DNA of 64,000 nucleotides from assembly GCA_019454045.1 (NCBI GenBank), contig SKCR01006509.1, forward strand, positions 124,001 to 188,000, written 5' to 3'. Origin of the DNA: Zanthoxylum bungeanum. Taxonomy: Eukaryota; Streptophyta; Magnoliopsida; Sapindales; Rutaceae. Positions 47,861 through 58,783 of the stretch are shown in pieces. The notes under the pieces were generated by a model. That model was not told where the DNA came from. It worked only from the letters and a program-made list of their open reading frames with translations, and made no database searches. Numbering within the stretch: the first letter of the stretch is position 1; each line of letters begins with the position of its first letter. Position numbers and translations under genes: made by a program.

Positions 47861-49003
47861 GACCGGCGTAATCACACACGTATAACGCAAGCGCACGTAT
47901 CGTTCAAGTAGTATAAAAGTATCGATCCCAAGAGGACTTAATGCCTAAGCTATTAATTTATGAAGTTAAATGTTTACAAGTATCTAATGGATTAATTGTT
48001 TGATTTGAAGGTGATTTTAAATTTAAAACAAGTAAATAAAATTGCACAAAAGTTGATTTAGGAAAATTCAATTTTAAAACTACTCAGGGTTGTGAATCCT
48101 TCCAATATCATTTTTAAAGATGAAGTGGTTATCTTACGGTTGTGTAATATATTGGTTTATTAACCTGGAACACGAAATTATGTAAAAGCCTCTTCCGATG
48201 GTCAGATACAAACACCTAGAGTAACCCAATTAATCATATTCATATGTCAATTAAGTTATCTGAATTCATTAAGATTAAGTTCCAATTATGGCTACCCCCG
48301 CCCAACAGGTATATTCCTATCCTGTAAGGAAATCTATTAAAGTGTTATCTATCCTCAAGGAAGACCGTGGACTATTAAGTCTAAGGTCTTAAACCTAAAA
48401 TCTTATTTCCAAGTCCATTTTAAGTTTACCGAATCAATCTTATTAATGGCCAGTTAACAAGATGCATTAAGACTAAGGCTCAATAAATAAACATTTATAT
48501 TACCCAAACCGTAATTTAACCATTTATAAACCGGTGATATTGGACTTCATCACAACCCCAGATAACTAACTTAGTTACGACACATAACTAGGGCTGGTTA
48601 AAAGTTAAATAAAATAAAAGATATAAAGTAAATTGCTGGAAATTAAATACTGAAAAGTAAATTGCTGAAAAGTAAATTTCTGAAAAGTAAATTGCTAAAA
48701 AGTAAATTGCTGAAAAGTAAATAAAGTAAAAGTACAATAAAAGATAATGCTGGGGTTAGAGGATCCACTTTTATTACTACTATTTTAGATATCTCCCTTA
48801 ATATAATATATTAACTTTGCGTGATAATTATCAACAAGCCATATAGGCGGTATCTTAATTAAGTCAAATTAATAATTAATTACCAACCGACCAACCAGGC
48901 GGTATCCATGCTTAGTCAGGTTAAAACCAATTTATAATTAATTACCAACCGACCAATATGGCGGTATCCTCGTTAAGTCAGGTTTTAAATAGTTATTTGT
49001 TAG
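47861..49003 (-). repeat. Athila-like 3' LTR (truncated)
   Basis: Collinear with the first 1.1 kb of 53794-55743, then replaced by copia LTR sequence at 49004. It lacks the part that would start the LTR on the element strand. A 15-bp unit (CTGAAAAGTAAATTG) is repeated five times near 48648-48725 against three times in the other LTR, and a GGCGGTATC-containing unit of about 60 bp is repeated three times near 48810-48995. Confidence 0.85.
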
Positions 49004-49535
49004 TGTCCTACATATGCCCAAGGTCTCTAAACATTGATTTGTGTGTGAATAATTCAAGAAGAGTTGCGGAAAAACTCACATTGAATGGATGAGAAAATTC
49101 AAAACTTTCTTTGTTGTTGAAGCTCCAAGCTTTGCATTTGAGTTCCAAACTCTTGGGTGAGTTTCCCTATCACCTTAAAAAGACTCATTTAAGTGCTAGC
49201 TTGAACAAATAATTGAAGCAAAATTTTCCCTTCCGAAGGGTGAGAAATTCAACTATGAGAGAGGGAAAAAGAGAGATGATGAATAGTGATTTTAAGTTTC
49301 CAAAACTTGTTTCAAAAATTGTGTTGTGAGTTGACAAAAAGATGCCTTTTAAATGCCAACTACTTCCATTACAAATAGTGACAAGTGATGTAAGTAAAAT
49401 GGGTCCTACCACTTTCAAATTCTAAATTTGAGTTGGTTTACACCACACATTTTGGACCTGGATTCGTTTAATCTGACTAAACAAATTTTTCGTCGCTAAA
49501 TAATTAAATCCAATTTAATTAAATAATTATAAAAT
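49004..49535 (-). repeat. copia LTR 3' fragment, same family as the 56865 element
   Basis: On the minus strand it matches the last roughly 0.6 kb of the LTR at 56865-58767: ATTTAATTAAATTGGATTT, CACTTGTCACT, GTGCTAGC-like, AAGGTGATAGGGAAAC, AGCTTGGAGCTT and a GTGAGTTT stretch, in the same order. It ends GGACACTAACA where the 56865 LTR ends in a TCTAACA. Its upstream part is missing and it abuts the LOG pseudogene. Confidence 0.65.
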
Positions 49536-50018
49536 CTCATTTCTCCGGGCATCATCAAGAAATACACAAAGAAAATCATAAAATCTATCAGCGTTAAATA
49601 GTCCAATCGATTTCTGGTGTATGTTCAATTTCGCCCAAGATAGCACTGTAAAAATCTTCTCCAATGTGCCCAACCCTCCTGGCAAAGCAATAAAAACATC
49701 AGCACGGTTAATCATTTCCACCAGTTGTTCAGAAAAACCTAGTACGATTAGTTCCTAACAGTTTGATGATCCTATCAGATTCGCCTCCGTAAAAGGTTTT
49801 GGGATGATTCCCAAGACTTGACTGCCTCATTCCTGTACAGCCTTTGAAACGATCCCCATTAGTCCAAGATTGCCACCGCCATAAACTAGGTGCATATTCC
49901 TTTCAGCTAAGACTCGACCCAATTCATGTGCTGCCGCTACGTATTATGGCTTAATACCAATACTAGTACCACAAAAGACACAGATATTTACAACTCGTCT
50001 TCTTGAAGTGGCTTCCAT
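49527..50018 (-). pseudogene. LOG-like: LONELY GUY (LOG)-type cytokinin-activating enzyme, intronless pseudogene
   Basis: LOG enzymes release active cytokinin base from its riboside monophosphate. From ATG 50018, 163 codons read VVNICVFCGTSIG (about residues 9-21), [12 protein letters not shown] (44-55), VLGIIPKPF (68-76), VFIALPGGLGTLEK (108-121) and AKLNIHQKSIGLFN (129-142), all in the LOG order. Stops occur at codons 25 (TAA), 64 (TGA) and 88 (TAG). The canonical PGGxGTxxE motif ends in K, so a conserved acidic residue is lost. The C-terminal quarter is missing at the junction with copia LTR sequence. There are no introns, whereas plant LOG genes usually have several, so a retrocopy is likely. 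It lies inside an Athila element on the same strand. Confidence 0.85.
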
Positions 50019-50069
50019 TTTTATGTATTTCTTTCTCAGCTCTGAATACCTTCAAAAGTGCAATGATGA

Positions 50070-50080
50070 GTTGAATTTAT
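50070..50080 (-). promoter_or_regulatory. TATA-like element upstream of the LOG pseudogene
   Basis: The minus strand reads CTATAAATTC about 55-65 bp before the ATG, in a promoter-like setting. It may be chance in AT-rich DNA. Confidence 0.25.
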
Positions 50081-50364
50081 AGAACCTGAAAAAGGGTGAG
50101 TAACAATAGCACTAGTATCTTCCAAAGGACGATTAGTAGCAAAACAATAAATCGTGAAAGGTCAAAAAGTCTGGATCATGTCGGAGAAAATAAAAGAAAA
50201 TAATAAAACAAATCACAATTATTAGGAAAAGATAAAGAGATATAATATTTACAAGAAAGTAACAGCTTGATTGACGTCTATGCGTCAGGGACAAGCTTCC
50301 CATCCAATTTTCTTATAAATTGGCAAACATGGTCTTTTTGAGTCAGATTCCCGAGACTTAACTG

Positions 50365-50583
50365 TTATCTTTCTTTACAGAATTGTGTATATAACATGTG
50401 ATTAGCGTGATGCATATATCCACTGGGATGCATCTCAAGAGTCTTAGATATGTCATCTAAAGACTCCTTACTTAAGCCGTCCCTAATGAATTTAATTTTA
50501 TATTCATGGTTATCAGACACCATTCCTAAAGAACAACAACGAGTATTACATGTCTTACGAGCACATTTGTAACAAACACCCAT
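50365..50583 (-). CDS. Small Cys-rich ORF of unknown function in the Athila element
   Basis: 72 codons. The N-terminus has cysteines at 4, 7, 12, 16 and 17 (CxxC followed by CC), suggestive of metal binding, then a mixed helix-like region (GLSKESLDDISKTLEMHPSG) and a His/Met-rich end. Upstream in the same frame, after stops, is MRLLMIKGIPNDIRWLIEAR (from about 50733), so it may be the end of a longer decayed protein. It lies downstream of the pol junction phrase, where Athila elements can carry an extra ORF. Family not recognised. Confidence 0.4.
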   Translation of the reverse strand: MGVCYKCARKTCNTRCCSLGMVSDNHEYKIKFIRDGLSKESLDDISKTLEMHPSGYMHHANHMLYTQFCKER

Positions 50584-50894
50584 CTTTTTAGCTTTTCACT
50601 TTTTAGCATAGGTGTTTTTTCCTAAACCAGACAGATGTGAAACAAAAGAGTCAGAAGACTCACCTGCCAATTAGACCCGTGCTTCAATAAGCCAACGAAT
50701 GTCATTAGGAATACCTTTGATCATCAGAAGTCTCATCCGTTCCAAGCGAGCTTTGTAGACTTTCATCAGCGAGTTTTGAGGGAGAGAATGAAATTGCTTG
50801 TGAAGATTTACGAAAACTTATTCCATCCTGAAATCTGACTTTACCTACACAAATTAAACACACAAAAATAAAACACACCAGATCACAATATATA

Positions 50895-50950
50895 CAGAAA
50901 TTGCATGGGTTGCCTCCCTGCTAGGGCTAAATTTAACATCGTTGGCTAGA
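50895..50950 (-). other. Athila post-pol junction phrase
   Basis: The minus strand reads GATGTTAAATTTAGCCC followed by GCAGGGAGGCAACCCATG, the phrase that follows pol in Athila elements. It also appears, degraded, at 36690-36722 in element 2. Confidence 0.6.
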
Positions 50951-51005
50951 CATGACTGCCTGAATGTTAGGCTGGATCTGAAAGTGTGACACTTTCTTTT
51001 TGTCG

Positions 51006-51569
51006 CTAAATTGATTCTCCCCAGTAGTGCTTAACATGCTTGTTTTTAACCTTGAATGTTTTGTTGGAGTCGGGATCATGTAACTTTACGGCTCTCTCTA
51101 GTAAAACCTTGGTGATTAAGAATGGACCTGACCACCGAGATTTTGGCTTCCATGGGAATAGTTTCATCCTTGATTTGTTTAACAGTACCTTCTGCCCCGG
51201 TTCCAGTTGTATGCGCACTAACTTCTCATCATGTTTCTTTCTGGCCTTTTCTTTGTATAATTTGGCATTCTCAAAAGGCTGAATGTGAAATTCCTCCAAT
51301 TCATTGAGCTGGTGGAACTGTTTCTCTTCTGTTGCTTGTAGTACAAGAATTAGCTTCTTTAGTGTGCAGTACGCTTTATCTTCAGGCTCTACAGGCAATT
51401 GACATGCTTTAAGTTTGTCAGCAGAACTTTGCATTGTATTAGAGGTCTGGATGGTACTATTTATCACATCAAGTCTGAAACATTCATCCTTCTCGTCATT
51501 CGAGAAATTCATGGCTTTAAAAACATTGAATGTTACTTCTTGGTCCTGTACCCTCATGTTAGTTCTCAT
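51006..51569 (-). CDS. Protease tail fused in frame to integrase C-terminus (deletion product)
   Basis: 187 codons without a stop. Residues 1-40 ([20 protein letters not shown] onward) are the tail of the Athila protease region. Residues from about 86 to 187 are the integrase C-terminus ([58 protein letters not shown]). About 45 residues between are unassigned. An in-frame deletion of RT, RNase H and integrase core explains it. The protease frame upstream ends by overlapping this ATG. No catalytic domain remains, so the product, if any, is not an enzyme. Confidence 0.65.
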   Translation of the reverse strand: MRTNMRVQDQEVTFNVFKAMNFSNDEKDECFRLDVINSTIQTSNTMQSSADKLKACQLPVEPEDKAYCTLKKLILVLQATEEKQFHQLNELEEFHIQPFENAKLYKEKARKKHDEKLVRIQLEPGQKVLLNKSRMKLFPWKPKSRWSGPFLITKVLLERAVKLHDPDSNKTFKVKNKHVKHYWGESI

Positions 51570-51790
51570 TTTTGTACATCAATAATGGTTCGACCTGTAG
51601 CCAAGAATGGTCTCCCGAGGATGATCAGCACGTCTTCGTCTTCCTCCATATCAAGGATAATAAAATCTGCTGGGAAAATGAATTTGTCAACTTTGACCAG
51701 TACATCTTCAACTACACCTTTCGGAAATACGAGCGTTCTATCAGCAAGTTGTAGAGAGACTGAGGTGGGCATTATTTCTCCAATTTGAAG
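51566..51790 (-). pseudogene. Athila-like protease fragment (element 1)
   Basis: The frame reads [20 protein letters not shown], then [20 protein letters not shown] and [18 protein letters not shown], the family's protease core after the active-site region. The preceding active-site block (near 51800-51850) is in a different, broken frame. Confidence 0.7.
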
Positions 51791-51849
51791 TTTCCTGTAA
51801 ATAGAAAAGGCATCAAATTAACAATTGCACCTAAATCGCACAAAGCCTT

Positions 51850-53660
51850 ACCGAAGTCATGTTCTTCTATGGCGCAAGGAACAGTGAAACTGCCAGGATC
51901 TTTCAACTTTGGGGGAAGCTTCCTCTAAATGATGGCACTGCATTCTTCTGATAATGCTACTGTCTCGTAATCTCTCAATCTCTATTTTCGTGAAAGAATA
52001 TCTTTCATGAATTTGACATAGCTGGGCATTTGTTCCAACGCTTCTGCAAATGGAATGTTGATATGCAGCTTTTTGAAGATCTCCAGGAATAGAGAAAACT
52101 GATTGTCTAGTTTATTCTTCTGGAGACGCTGTGGAAAAGGTGGAGGTATAGTGATTCTTTCTCGATCTTTTTCTTTTGCTTCTTTTTCCTCAATCTGTGG
52201 AACTGCTTTACTGCTTTCTTTTGGAACTTTCTCACCGGTTTTTTTGACTCCAACATCTTTGTTGATTTCAGTATCGCTTTTTAACATGATGGCATGACAT
52301 TGCTCCTTCCCCATGTTCCTTGGATTTGGTTATGTGTTGCTGGGAAGATTTACCGGCGGTCTGTAACTCTGAGCATTGGCCAGTTGTCCAATTTGATTCT
52401 TCAATGCTTTAATAGAAACAGATTGACTTTGAATTAATGCTACTTAGGATTGAAACAAAGCATCATACCTAGCTGTTTGAGAGTCATGTTTTTCTTCTAT
52501 CTTTTTCAAGTGGGTCAACACTTGTGTTATTCCTGTTTCTTTGTCATACTCTTGGCCTTTGCTTTGCTGTTGGAATCCATGTGGTGTATTGTTCATTTGC
52601 CCTGAATTATTGCTCCATGCGAAATTGGGATGATTCCTCTACCCTGGGTTGTAGGTGTTGGAATATGGATTGTTCCCATGTCTGTTGAAATTATTGACAT
52701 AATTCACCGTCTCTTTATGTTGGTTTGGCTCTGGTTCTGGTGCTCCTCCATATGGTAAACTAGTGGATCCAGCATTAACCTTCAAATTAAGAGTTTCCAG
52801 ATTTTTGCAAATCATATCCAGCTTGGAATTCGGTGCTGTGTTGGCTCATACTTCATAAATTCCAGCAATTTGTTGGATCAAGCTCATTTCTGTTGGCCAC
52901 AAGTAATTGTTGTTGGCCATTTCTTCAATTAGGTCCCAGGCTTGATCTTCTCATTTTGCCATAAAATCTCCTCCAGTAGCAGCATCAATTGTGGTTCTCA
53001 TTATTCCAGAAAGTCCATTGTAAAAGGTTTGAACTTGTAGCCATTTTGCAATCTCATAGTGAAGACATTTCCAGAGTAAATATTTGAATCTTTCCCAAGC
53101 TTCGCATAGGGATTCTAAATCTTGTTGCACAAAGGATGTGATATCATTCCTCAACTTTGCAGTTCTGGCTGGTGGAAAGTACTTTGCAAGGAATTTGGTG
53201 GCTAGAGTATTCCAAGTTGTGATGGAACCTGCTGGTAATGAATGTAGCCAAGCCTTAGCTCTGTCTTTCAAGGAATATGGAAAAACTCACAGTCTCATTG
53301 CTTATTCAGCCGCTCGGTTTTAATTGAAAGTACCATAAACTTCCAGGAAGTTGCTGATGTGGGCATTAGGATCTTCAGTTGTGTTCCCTTCAAACTGAAT
53401 TGACTGCTGAATCATCTGAATGCATGTTTTGATGTCACACGTATTTTCTGGTAAGAGAGGAAGTACAATATAGGAAATGAAGCCGTCAACCACCAGAATA
53501 GTTCTGTCTCGAATGGGAATTGATGGTGCAACATCCAAAGATTCAGGTTCCATATTAACGATTGCTTCTTGGCCTTCTCGTCTTTCCCTTCTCAACTTTC
53601 TGATGGTTCTTTCAATCTCTGGGTCAAACGGTCGGAGTTCAAAGCTTTTGGCTCGTCTCA
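51850..53660 (-). pseudogene. Athila-like gag (element 1)
   Basis: One frame, with stops, holds most of gag: MRRAKSFELRPFDPEIERTI near the start (53660), IRDRTILVVDGFISYIVLPL, DPNAHISNFLEV, then KDRAKAWLHSLPAGSITTWN, KFLAKYFPPARTAKLRNDIT and EDQAWDLIEEMANNN-like sequence (53271-52920). The frame 52314-51982 is Lys/Glu-rich and leads into protease (PPPFPQRLQKNKLDNQFSLF, EALEQMPSYVKFMKDILSRK). It is homologous to the gag at 34285 but better preserved. Confidence 0.75.
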
Positions 53661-53770
53661 TGTAGTGTCTGAGAACCTGAAACACAAGAAAACAAAAATA
53701 ATAAGTAAAAAGGAAATTAGAAACAAGTAACGTATCTAACCCCAAAACTAATAGTGAAAGATAACTAAAT

Positions 53771-53788
53771 CCCTGGCAACGGAGCCAA
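53771..53788 (-). other. Athila-like primer binding site
   Basis: The minus strand reads TTGGCTCCGTTGCCAGGG, close to the aspartate-tRNA primer used by Athila elements (TTGGCGCCGTTGCC form), a few bases inside the 5' LTR. Confidence 0.8.
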
Positions 53789-53793
53789 AAACT

Positions 53794-55743
53794 TGATCGG
53801 CGTAATCACACACGTATAACGCAAGCGCAAGTATCGTTCAAGTAGTATAAAAGTATCGATCCCATGAGGACTTAATACCTAAGTTATTAATTTATGAAGT
53901 TAAATGTTTACAAGTATCTAATGGATTGATTGTTTGATTTGAAGGTGATTTTAAATTTAAAACAAGTAAATAAAATTGCACAAAAGTTGATTTAGGAAAA
54001 TTCAATTTTAAAACTATCCGGGGTTGTGAATCTTTCCAATATCATTTTTAAAGATGAAGTGGTTATCTTACGGTTGTGTAATATATTGGTTTATTAACCT
54101 GGAACACGAAATTATGTAAAAGCCTCTTCCGATGGTCAGATACAAACACCCAATGTAACCCAATTAATCATATTCCTATGTCAATTAAGTTATCTGAATT
54201 CATTAAGATTAAGTTCCAATTATGGCTACCCCCGCCCAACAGGTATATTCCTATCCTGTAAGGAAATCTATTAAAGGGTTATCTATCCTCAAGGAAGATC
54301 GTGGACTATTAAGTCTAAGGTCTTAAACCTAAAATCCATTTTCCAATTTCATTTTAAGTTTACCGAATCAATCTTATTAATTGCTAGTTAACAAAATGCA
54401 TTAAGACTAAGGCTCAATAAATAGACTTTTATATTACCCAAATCGTAATTTAAACCCTTATAAACCGGTGATATTGGACTTCATCACAACCCCAGATAAC
54501 TAACTTAGTTACGACACATAACTAGGGCTGGTAAAAACTTAAATAAAATAAAAGACATAAAGTAAATTGCTGGAAATTAAATACTGAAAAGTAAATTGCT
54601 GAAAAGTAAATTGCTGAAAAGTAAATAAAGTAAAAGTACAATAAAATAAAATGCTGGGGGTTAGAGGATCCACTTTTATTACTACTATTTTAGATATCTC
54701 CCTTAATATAATATATTAACTTTGCGTGATAATTACCAACCAGCCATATAGGCGGTATTCTGATTAAGTCAAATTAATAATTAATTACCAACTAACCAAC
54801 CAGGCGGTATCCATGCTTAGTCAGGTTAAAACCAATTTATAATTAATTACCAACCGACCAATATGGCGGTATCCTCGTTAAGTCAGGTTTTAAATAGTTA
54901 TTATATTATAATTAAGGGAGATTAATCTAAATAGAAATAACAAAAGCTTTACATTTTACCCCAACAAGGGGGAGTTACCTCCTCATTGTGTAAAAGTAAA
55001 TTACGGAAAATAAAGACTGAAAAGTAAAGAAAATAAAGTGCGAAAGATAAATTAATTACTGAAAGCTATAAATAAACAAATAAGATACAATCTTCTTAGT
55101 TATTCTTAATGAATTACAGAGAAGAGAGTATGAATTTACAAATAAAATGGCTTGGTATTTATACGCAAAATTTTGCCTCCACCAAATCCATTATTAATTG
55201 CTCCATTAATTGATTCACCAAATCCATTATTAATTACTCCAGTAATTGCTCCACCAAATCCATTATTAATTGCTATCATGTTTGGTTTAAGTTTGACTAT
55301 TTTTATTTATTTATTTACTTATTTATTTGCTTTGAAAATGACTTAATAATTACACATAACACACTTACGGATGTTTCATCAATTGCGGTCATGAAATCTT
55401 CAGAATTCGAAATTATTTTGTTCTTCGAAGTTGTAGATCTTTGAGTCTTCTTTAATCAGAAACTTGAATCAGCTCAATCCAATATCGGAGTAAAAAGTTA
55501 TTCCCAAAATACGACAATTGCATAAAATTAGAATTTCTGAAACTGTACTTCGTTAGAACGCCCTTTCAAGTTTCCAATCTCCAAAATGAATATGTCAAGT
55601 CCATTTCTTGCCCTTATTTGACTGATATTTCATCCTAAATGATTCCATTGAGTCCTAATATTATTTATCTGTAAAATAAACTAAAACACAACAAAATATT
55701 AAGTAAAAAAGGTGATAAATATTGATATATTTATCGCCCATCA
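53794..55743 (-). repeat. Athila-like 5' LTR (complete)
   Basis: 1950 bp, TGATCGGCG to CGCCCATCA (inverted termini TGAT/ATCA). A TATAAATA element on the minus strand lies at 55156-55163. It contains three 15-bp CTGAAAAGTAAATTG units (54582-54632) and three GGCGGTAT units (54745-54895). A CCAAATCCATTATTAATTG word is repeated several times at 55185-55275. Confidence 0.85.
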
Positions 55744-55748
55744 AACAT
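55744..55748. repeat. Target duplication AACAT, right copy
   Basis: Identical to 47856-47860. Confidence 0.9.
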
Positions 55749-56864
55749 CTAACAATGTCTTACTAGAATAATAGACTTACTTTTGGACTTTATCTATTTC
55801 ATGTACTAGTACTGAGCTAATAGCATGCAATGAAACTGCTAAGTACAGAAATAACTGTTCATCTGGAATTGGCTTCGCTAGAAACGGAACTCTGGTTAAG
55901 TACTGCTTGAGCTGTTGGAAGGCATTCTCACATTCGCTAGTCCACTATATCTCCTGCTTCGCTTTCTTTATAAATTGAAAGAAGATATGACACTTGTTGG
56001 TAGCTTTGGAGATAAACCGATTAAGTGCTATGACCCGACCAGTCAGGCTTTGTATTTCTTTCACTGTCTTCATGGATTTCATGTCTATTACAACCTTGAT
56101 CTTCTATGGATTAGCCTCAATGCCCCTTGCACTGACCACGTACCCCAAGAACTTTCCTAATGAAAAACCAAATTCATATTTCTCCGGGTTCAACTTCATC
56201 TCATACTTCCTCAAGAGCTCAAAAGTTTCCCTGAGGTCATTCAGATGATCCCTAGGTAACACTAATATTGTGATCATGTCATCAACATAAAATTGCACTA
56301 TTTTTCTGCTAAGAGGATCGAAAACCCAATTAACCAGCCTTTGATACATCACTCATGTATTCTTCAACCCGAAGGGCATTACCTTATAACAATATAGCCC
56401 TTGATCGGTAATTAATGCTCTATTTTCTTCATCCTCAGGGAAAATCCTAATCTGATTGTTACTCGAGAATTCATCCATGAAACAGAGAAGCCCATGATAG
56501 GCTGTTGAATCCACTAGTTGATCATCTTTGGGAAGTGGGAAGTTATCTTTCAGGCAAGCTTTATTCAGGTCGGAGAAATCCACATACATTCTCCACCAGT
56601 CGTTTGCCTTTTTGACCAAGACAACATTCGATGCCCACTCCGGGTACATAACTTCCCTAATAAACCCTCCATACAATAATTTGTCCACCTCTGTATGGAT
56701 GGATTTAAGCAATTCATGGTTAAAGGTCTTTAATTTTCTGCTTCACTGCCTTATGAGCCGGATCAATGGACAAACGGTGACTTATGACCCAATGATCAAT
56801 CCCAAGCATATAATTATGACTCCAAGCAAAAACATCAACATATTTCTTAAGGAATTCAATGAGC
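55749..56864 (-). pseudogene. Second Tat-like pol: reverse transcriptase and RNase H
   Basis: The minus strand runs from LIEFLKKYVDVFAWSHNYM through VSHRLSIDPAHKAVKQK, IREVMYPEWASNVVLVKKA, VDFSDLNKACLKDNFPLP, YCYKVMPFGLKNT (then a TGA), FYVDDMITILVLPRDHL with the catalytic YVDD, KYEMKLNPEKYEFGF, then QSLTGRVIALNRFISKATNK and LYLAVSLHAISSVLVHE to SSKTLLDV at the Athila insertion. It is one main frame with few stops. It is cut on its N-terminal side by a copia LTR at 56865 and continues at 47855. Confidence 0.85.
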
Positions 56865-58767
56865 TGTTAGACAATTATGACCCATAGCGTCACTATTTGT
56901 AAAAGACATTGTGGTTTTTGTACAAATTAACTATGTGACAATGGAAATTGCATTTTATCATTTTGTAATTAGATTACTTTAATATATATAAATGATAAAA
57001 GTCCTTATGATTAGTTCCAGATTATAAGATATGAGACAATATCAATCCATAACGGTTTAATCATTAAATATCCATAGTCGTAGTATTATCGAGATTGGAC
57101 ATCGATAATGCGGAATAGACTAGTATTGCACTTGTGCGTGTTATAGAAGCGTAACGGCATAGTTCTCATATATTTTAGTATTGGATACTTATGCAAGTGT
57201 GATATGAGGTTGTGTTTACCGATGGTACGGAAACAGCTTCGCTCTGGATAGACCCCTCGGAATCCCATTGGTAGTATGACTATGTGTCTATGGGAATCCG
57301 AATCAGGGTAGGTGTATTTGGTCTTAACCTGAGACTTACATCGCTAGTACTTGTGACAATCAACACGCTTTGGTTTTGGTCGTCCGGGACTTTAACAGGT
57401 TCTGTGTACGCCTCTTCTGGGTTTATTGAGAATCGTAGTGTATTGGATGTGATGTCAAGACGGAAGTATCACTTCAGTCATATGGAGATGATGATCGCAC
57501 AGGGATACAGAACTGGTGCTCTAATGTGTTGCAACCATCGGGATAATATGACAATGTCATGATTACCCGATTAAAGAGACTAGTTGCTTGTGATCCGATA
57601 TATGCTTCGTACGGGGCAGACACTATTCCAGCCCCAGGCCTAGCATGTGACATCCGATACTGGATCGTAATACGCAATACTACGTATATTACGCCTGACA
57701 TAAATTATATATTCCTTTAAGAATATTTCTGGAGAATTGGGTGGGCACGGTGCTTTGCTAAAAGCCAACCATGTCTCGTAAATCGGTAAAAATATGGTAC
57801 GAGGTACGCACGTGTTCGGATAGTCCGATGACCTGATTTACTGCCAATATATCCAGGGATCTCATGGGTCACTTCCCGAAGATTCACCGATGACGTATGA
57901 TTCGAACATAATTAATCTAGGATTAATTACAGAGAGATTTTATCTGGGTAAAATACTATTTGAAGAGAGAGAACAATTAATTTGGAATTAATCGATAAAA
58001 TAATATATTCGATTTATTAAATGAAATTAGATTTCATAACGGAATTAAAATTGTATTTTAATTTGGGCGAACAAATTAATTTAGAATTAATTCGCAAGCG
58101 ACGTGAATAATAATTTTGCTAGGCACAATTATTTAATTAAATTTGATTTAATTACGTCGCAACTGAAAAATTGTTAATTCGGAATTAACGAACCCAAGCC
58201 CGGGATGTGTTGCGGGCCCACTCGAATTTTGAATCAAGTGGGGCCCACATGTCACATCACTTGTCACTTTATTCACTTTTGGTGATGGAAGTAAGTGAAG
58301 ACTTTTGAGATTACTTGTTTCTTACACAAGTTGAAAGGTGAATGACTTATTACCAAATATTTGGTATATCATCATTTTGATTTTGAAATCAAAAATAAGT
58401 CAACATAACTTCATCTTCCTCTCTCTCTCTCATTCACGATTATTCACTCTCTCACTCTTCCATTTGGCTTGGCCGAAACACACTAAAAGGAAGAAGAAAA
58501 ATTGTGGCAATTTTTCTAAGTGCTAGCACACCAAAGGAATCATATAAGGTGATAGGGAAACCAATCCCAAGAGCTTGGAATCAAGATGAAAGCTTGGAGC
58601 TTGGATTCAACATTCAAAGAGGAGCTTGGAGGAACTTCTTAAAGCAAAATTTTTGTTATCAACGCATCCTATATCCGATCAAAGTGAGTTTATTTTCGCT
58701 ATTCTCCTTTATGTATTCACATGATTTATGCTTGAATTGATTTTGGGAACACCTTAGAAATCTAACA
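56865..58767 (+). repeat. copia 5' LTR
   Basis: 1903 bp with perfect 7-bp inverted termini TGTTAGA/TCTAACA. The 3' half has a CT-rich run (58405-58450) and the AGCTTGGAGCTTGGATT stretch shared with 49004-49535. The 3' LTR lies beyond the window. Confidence 0.85.
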
Positions 58768-58768
58768 A

Positions 58769-58783
58769 TGGTATCATGGAGCC
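58769..58783 (+). other. copia primer binding site
   Basis: TGGTATCATGGAGCC, initiator methionine tRNA type with an altered centre, one base after the LTR end. Confidence 0.75.

Larger units (their letters stand above)
47861..55743 (-). mobile_element. Athila-like Ty3/gypsy element 1 with inserted or captured DNA
   Basis: 7.9 kb, AACAT duplication on both sides. Order on the minus strand: 5' LTR (53794-55743), Asp-type primer site, gag, protease, a fusion of the protease tail with the integrase C-terminus, the post-pol junction phrase, a Cys-rich ORF, a LOG pseudogene, a fragment of copia LTR, and a truncated 3' LTR (47861-49003). RT, RNase H and most of integrase are gone. Confidence 0.85.
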
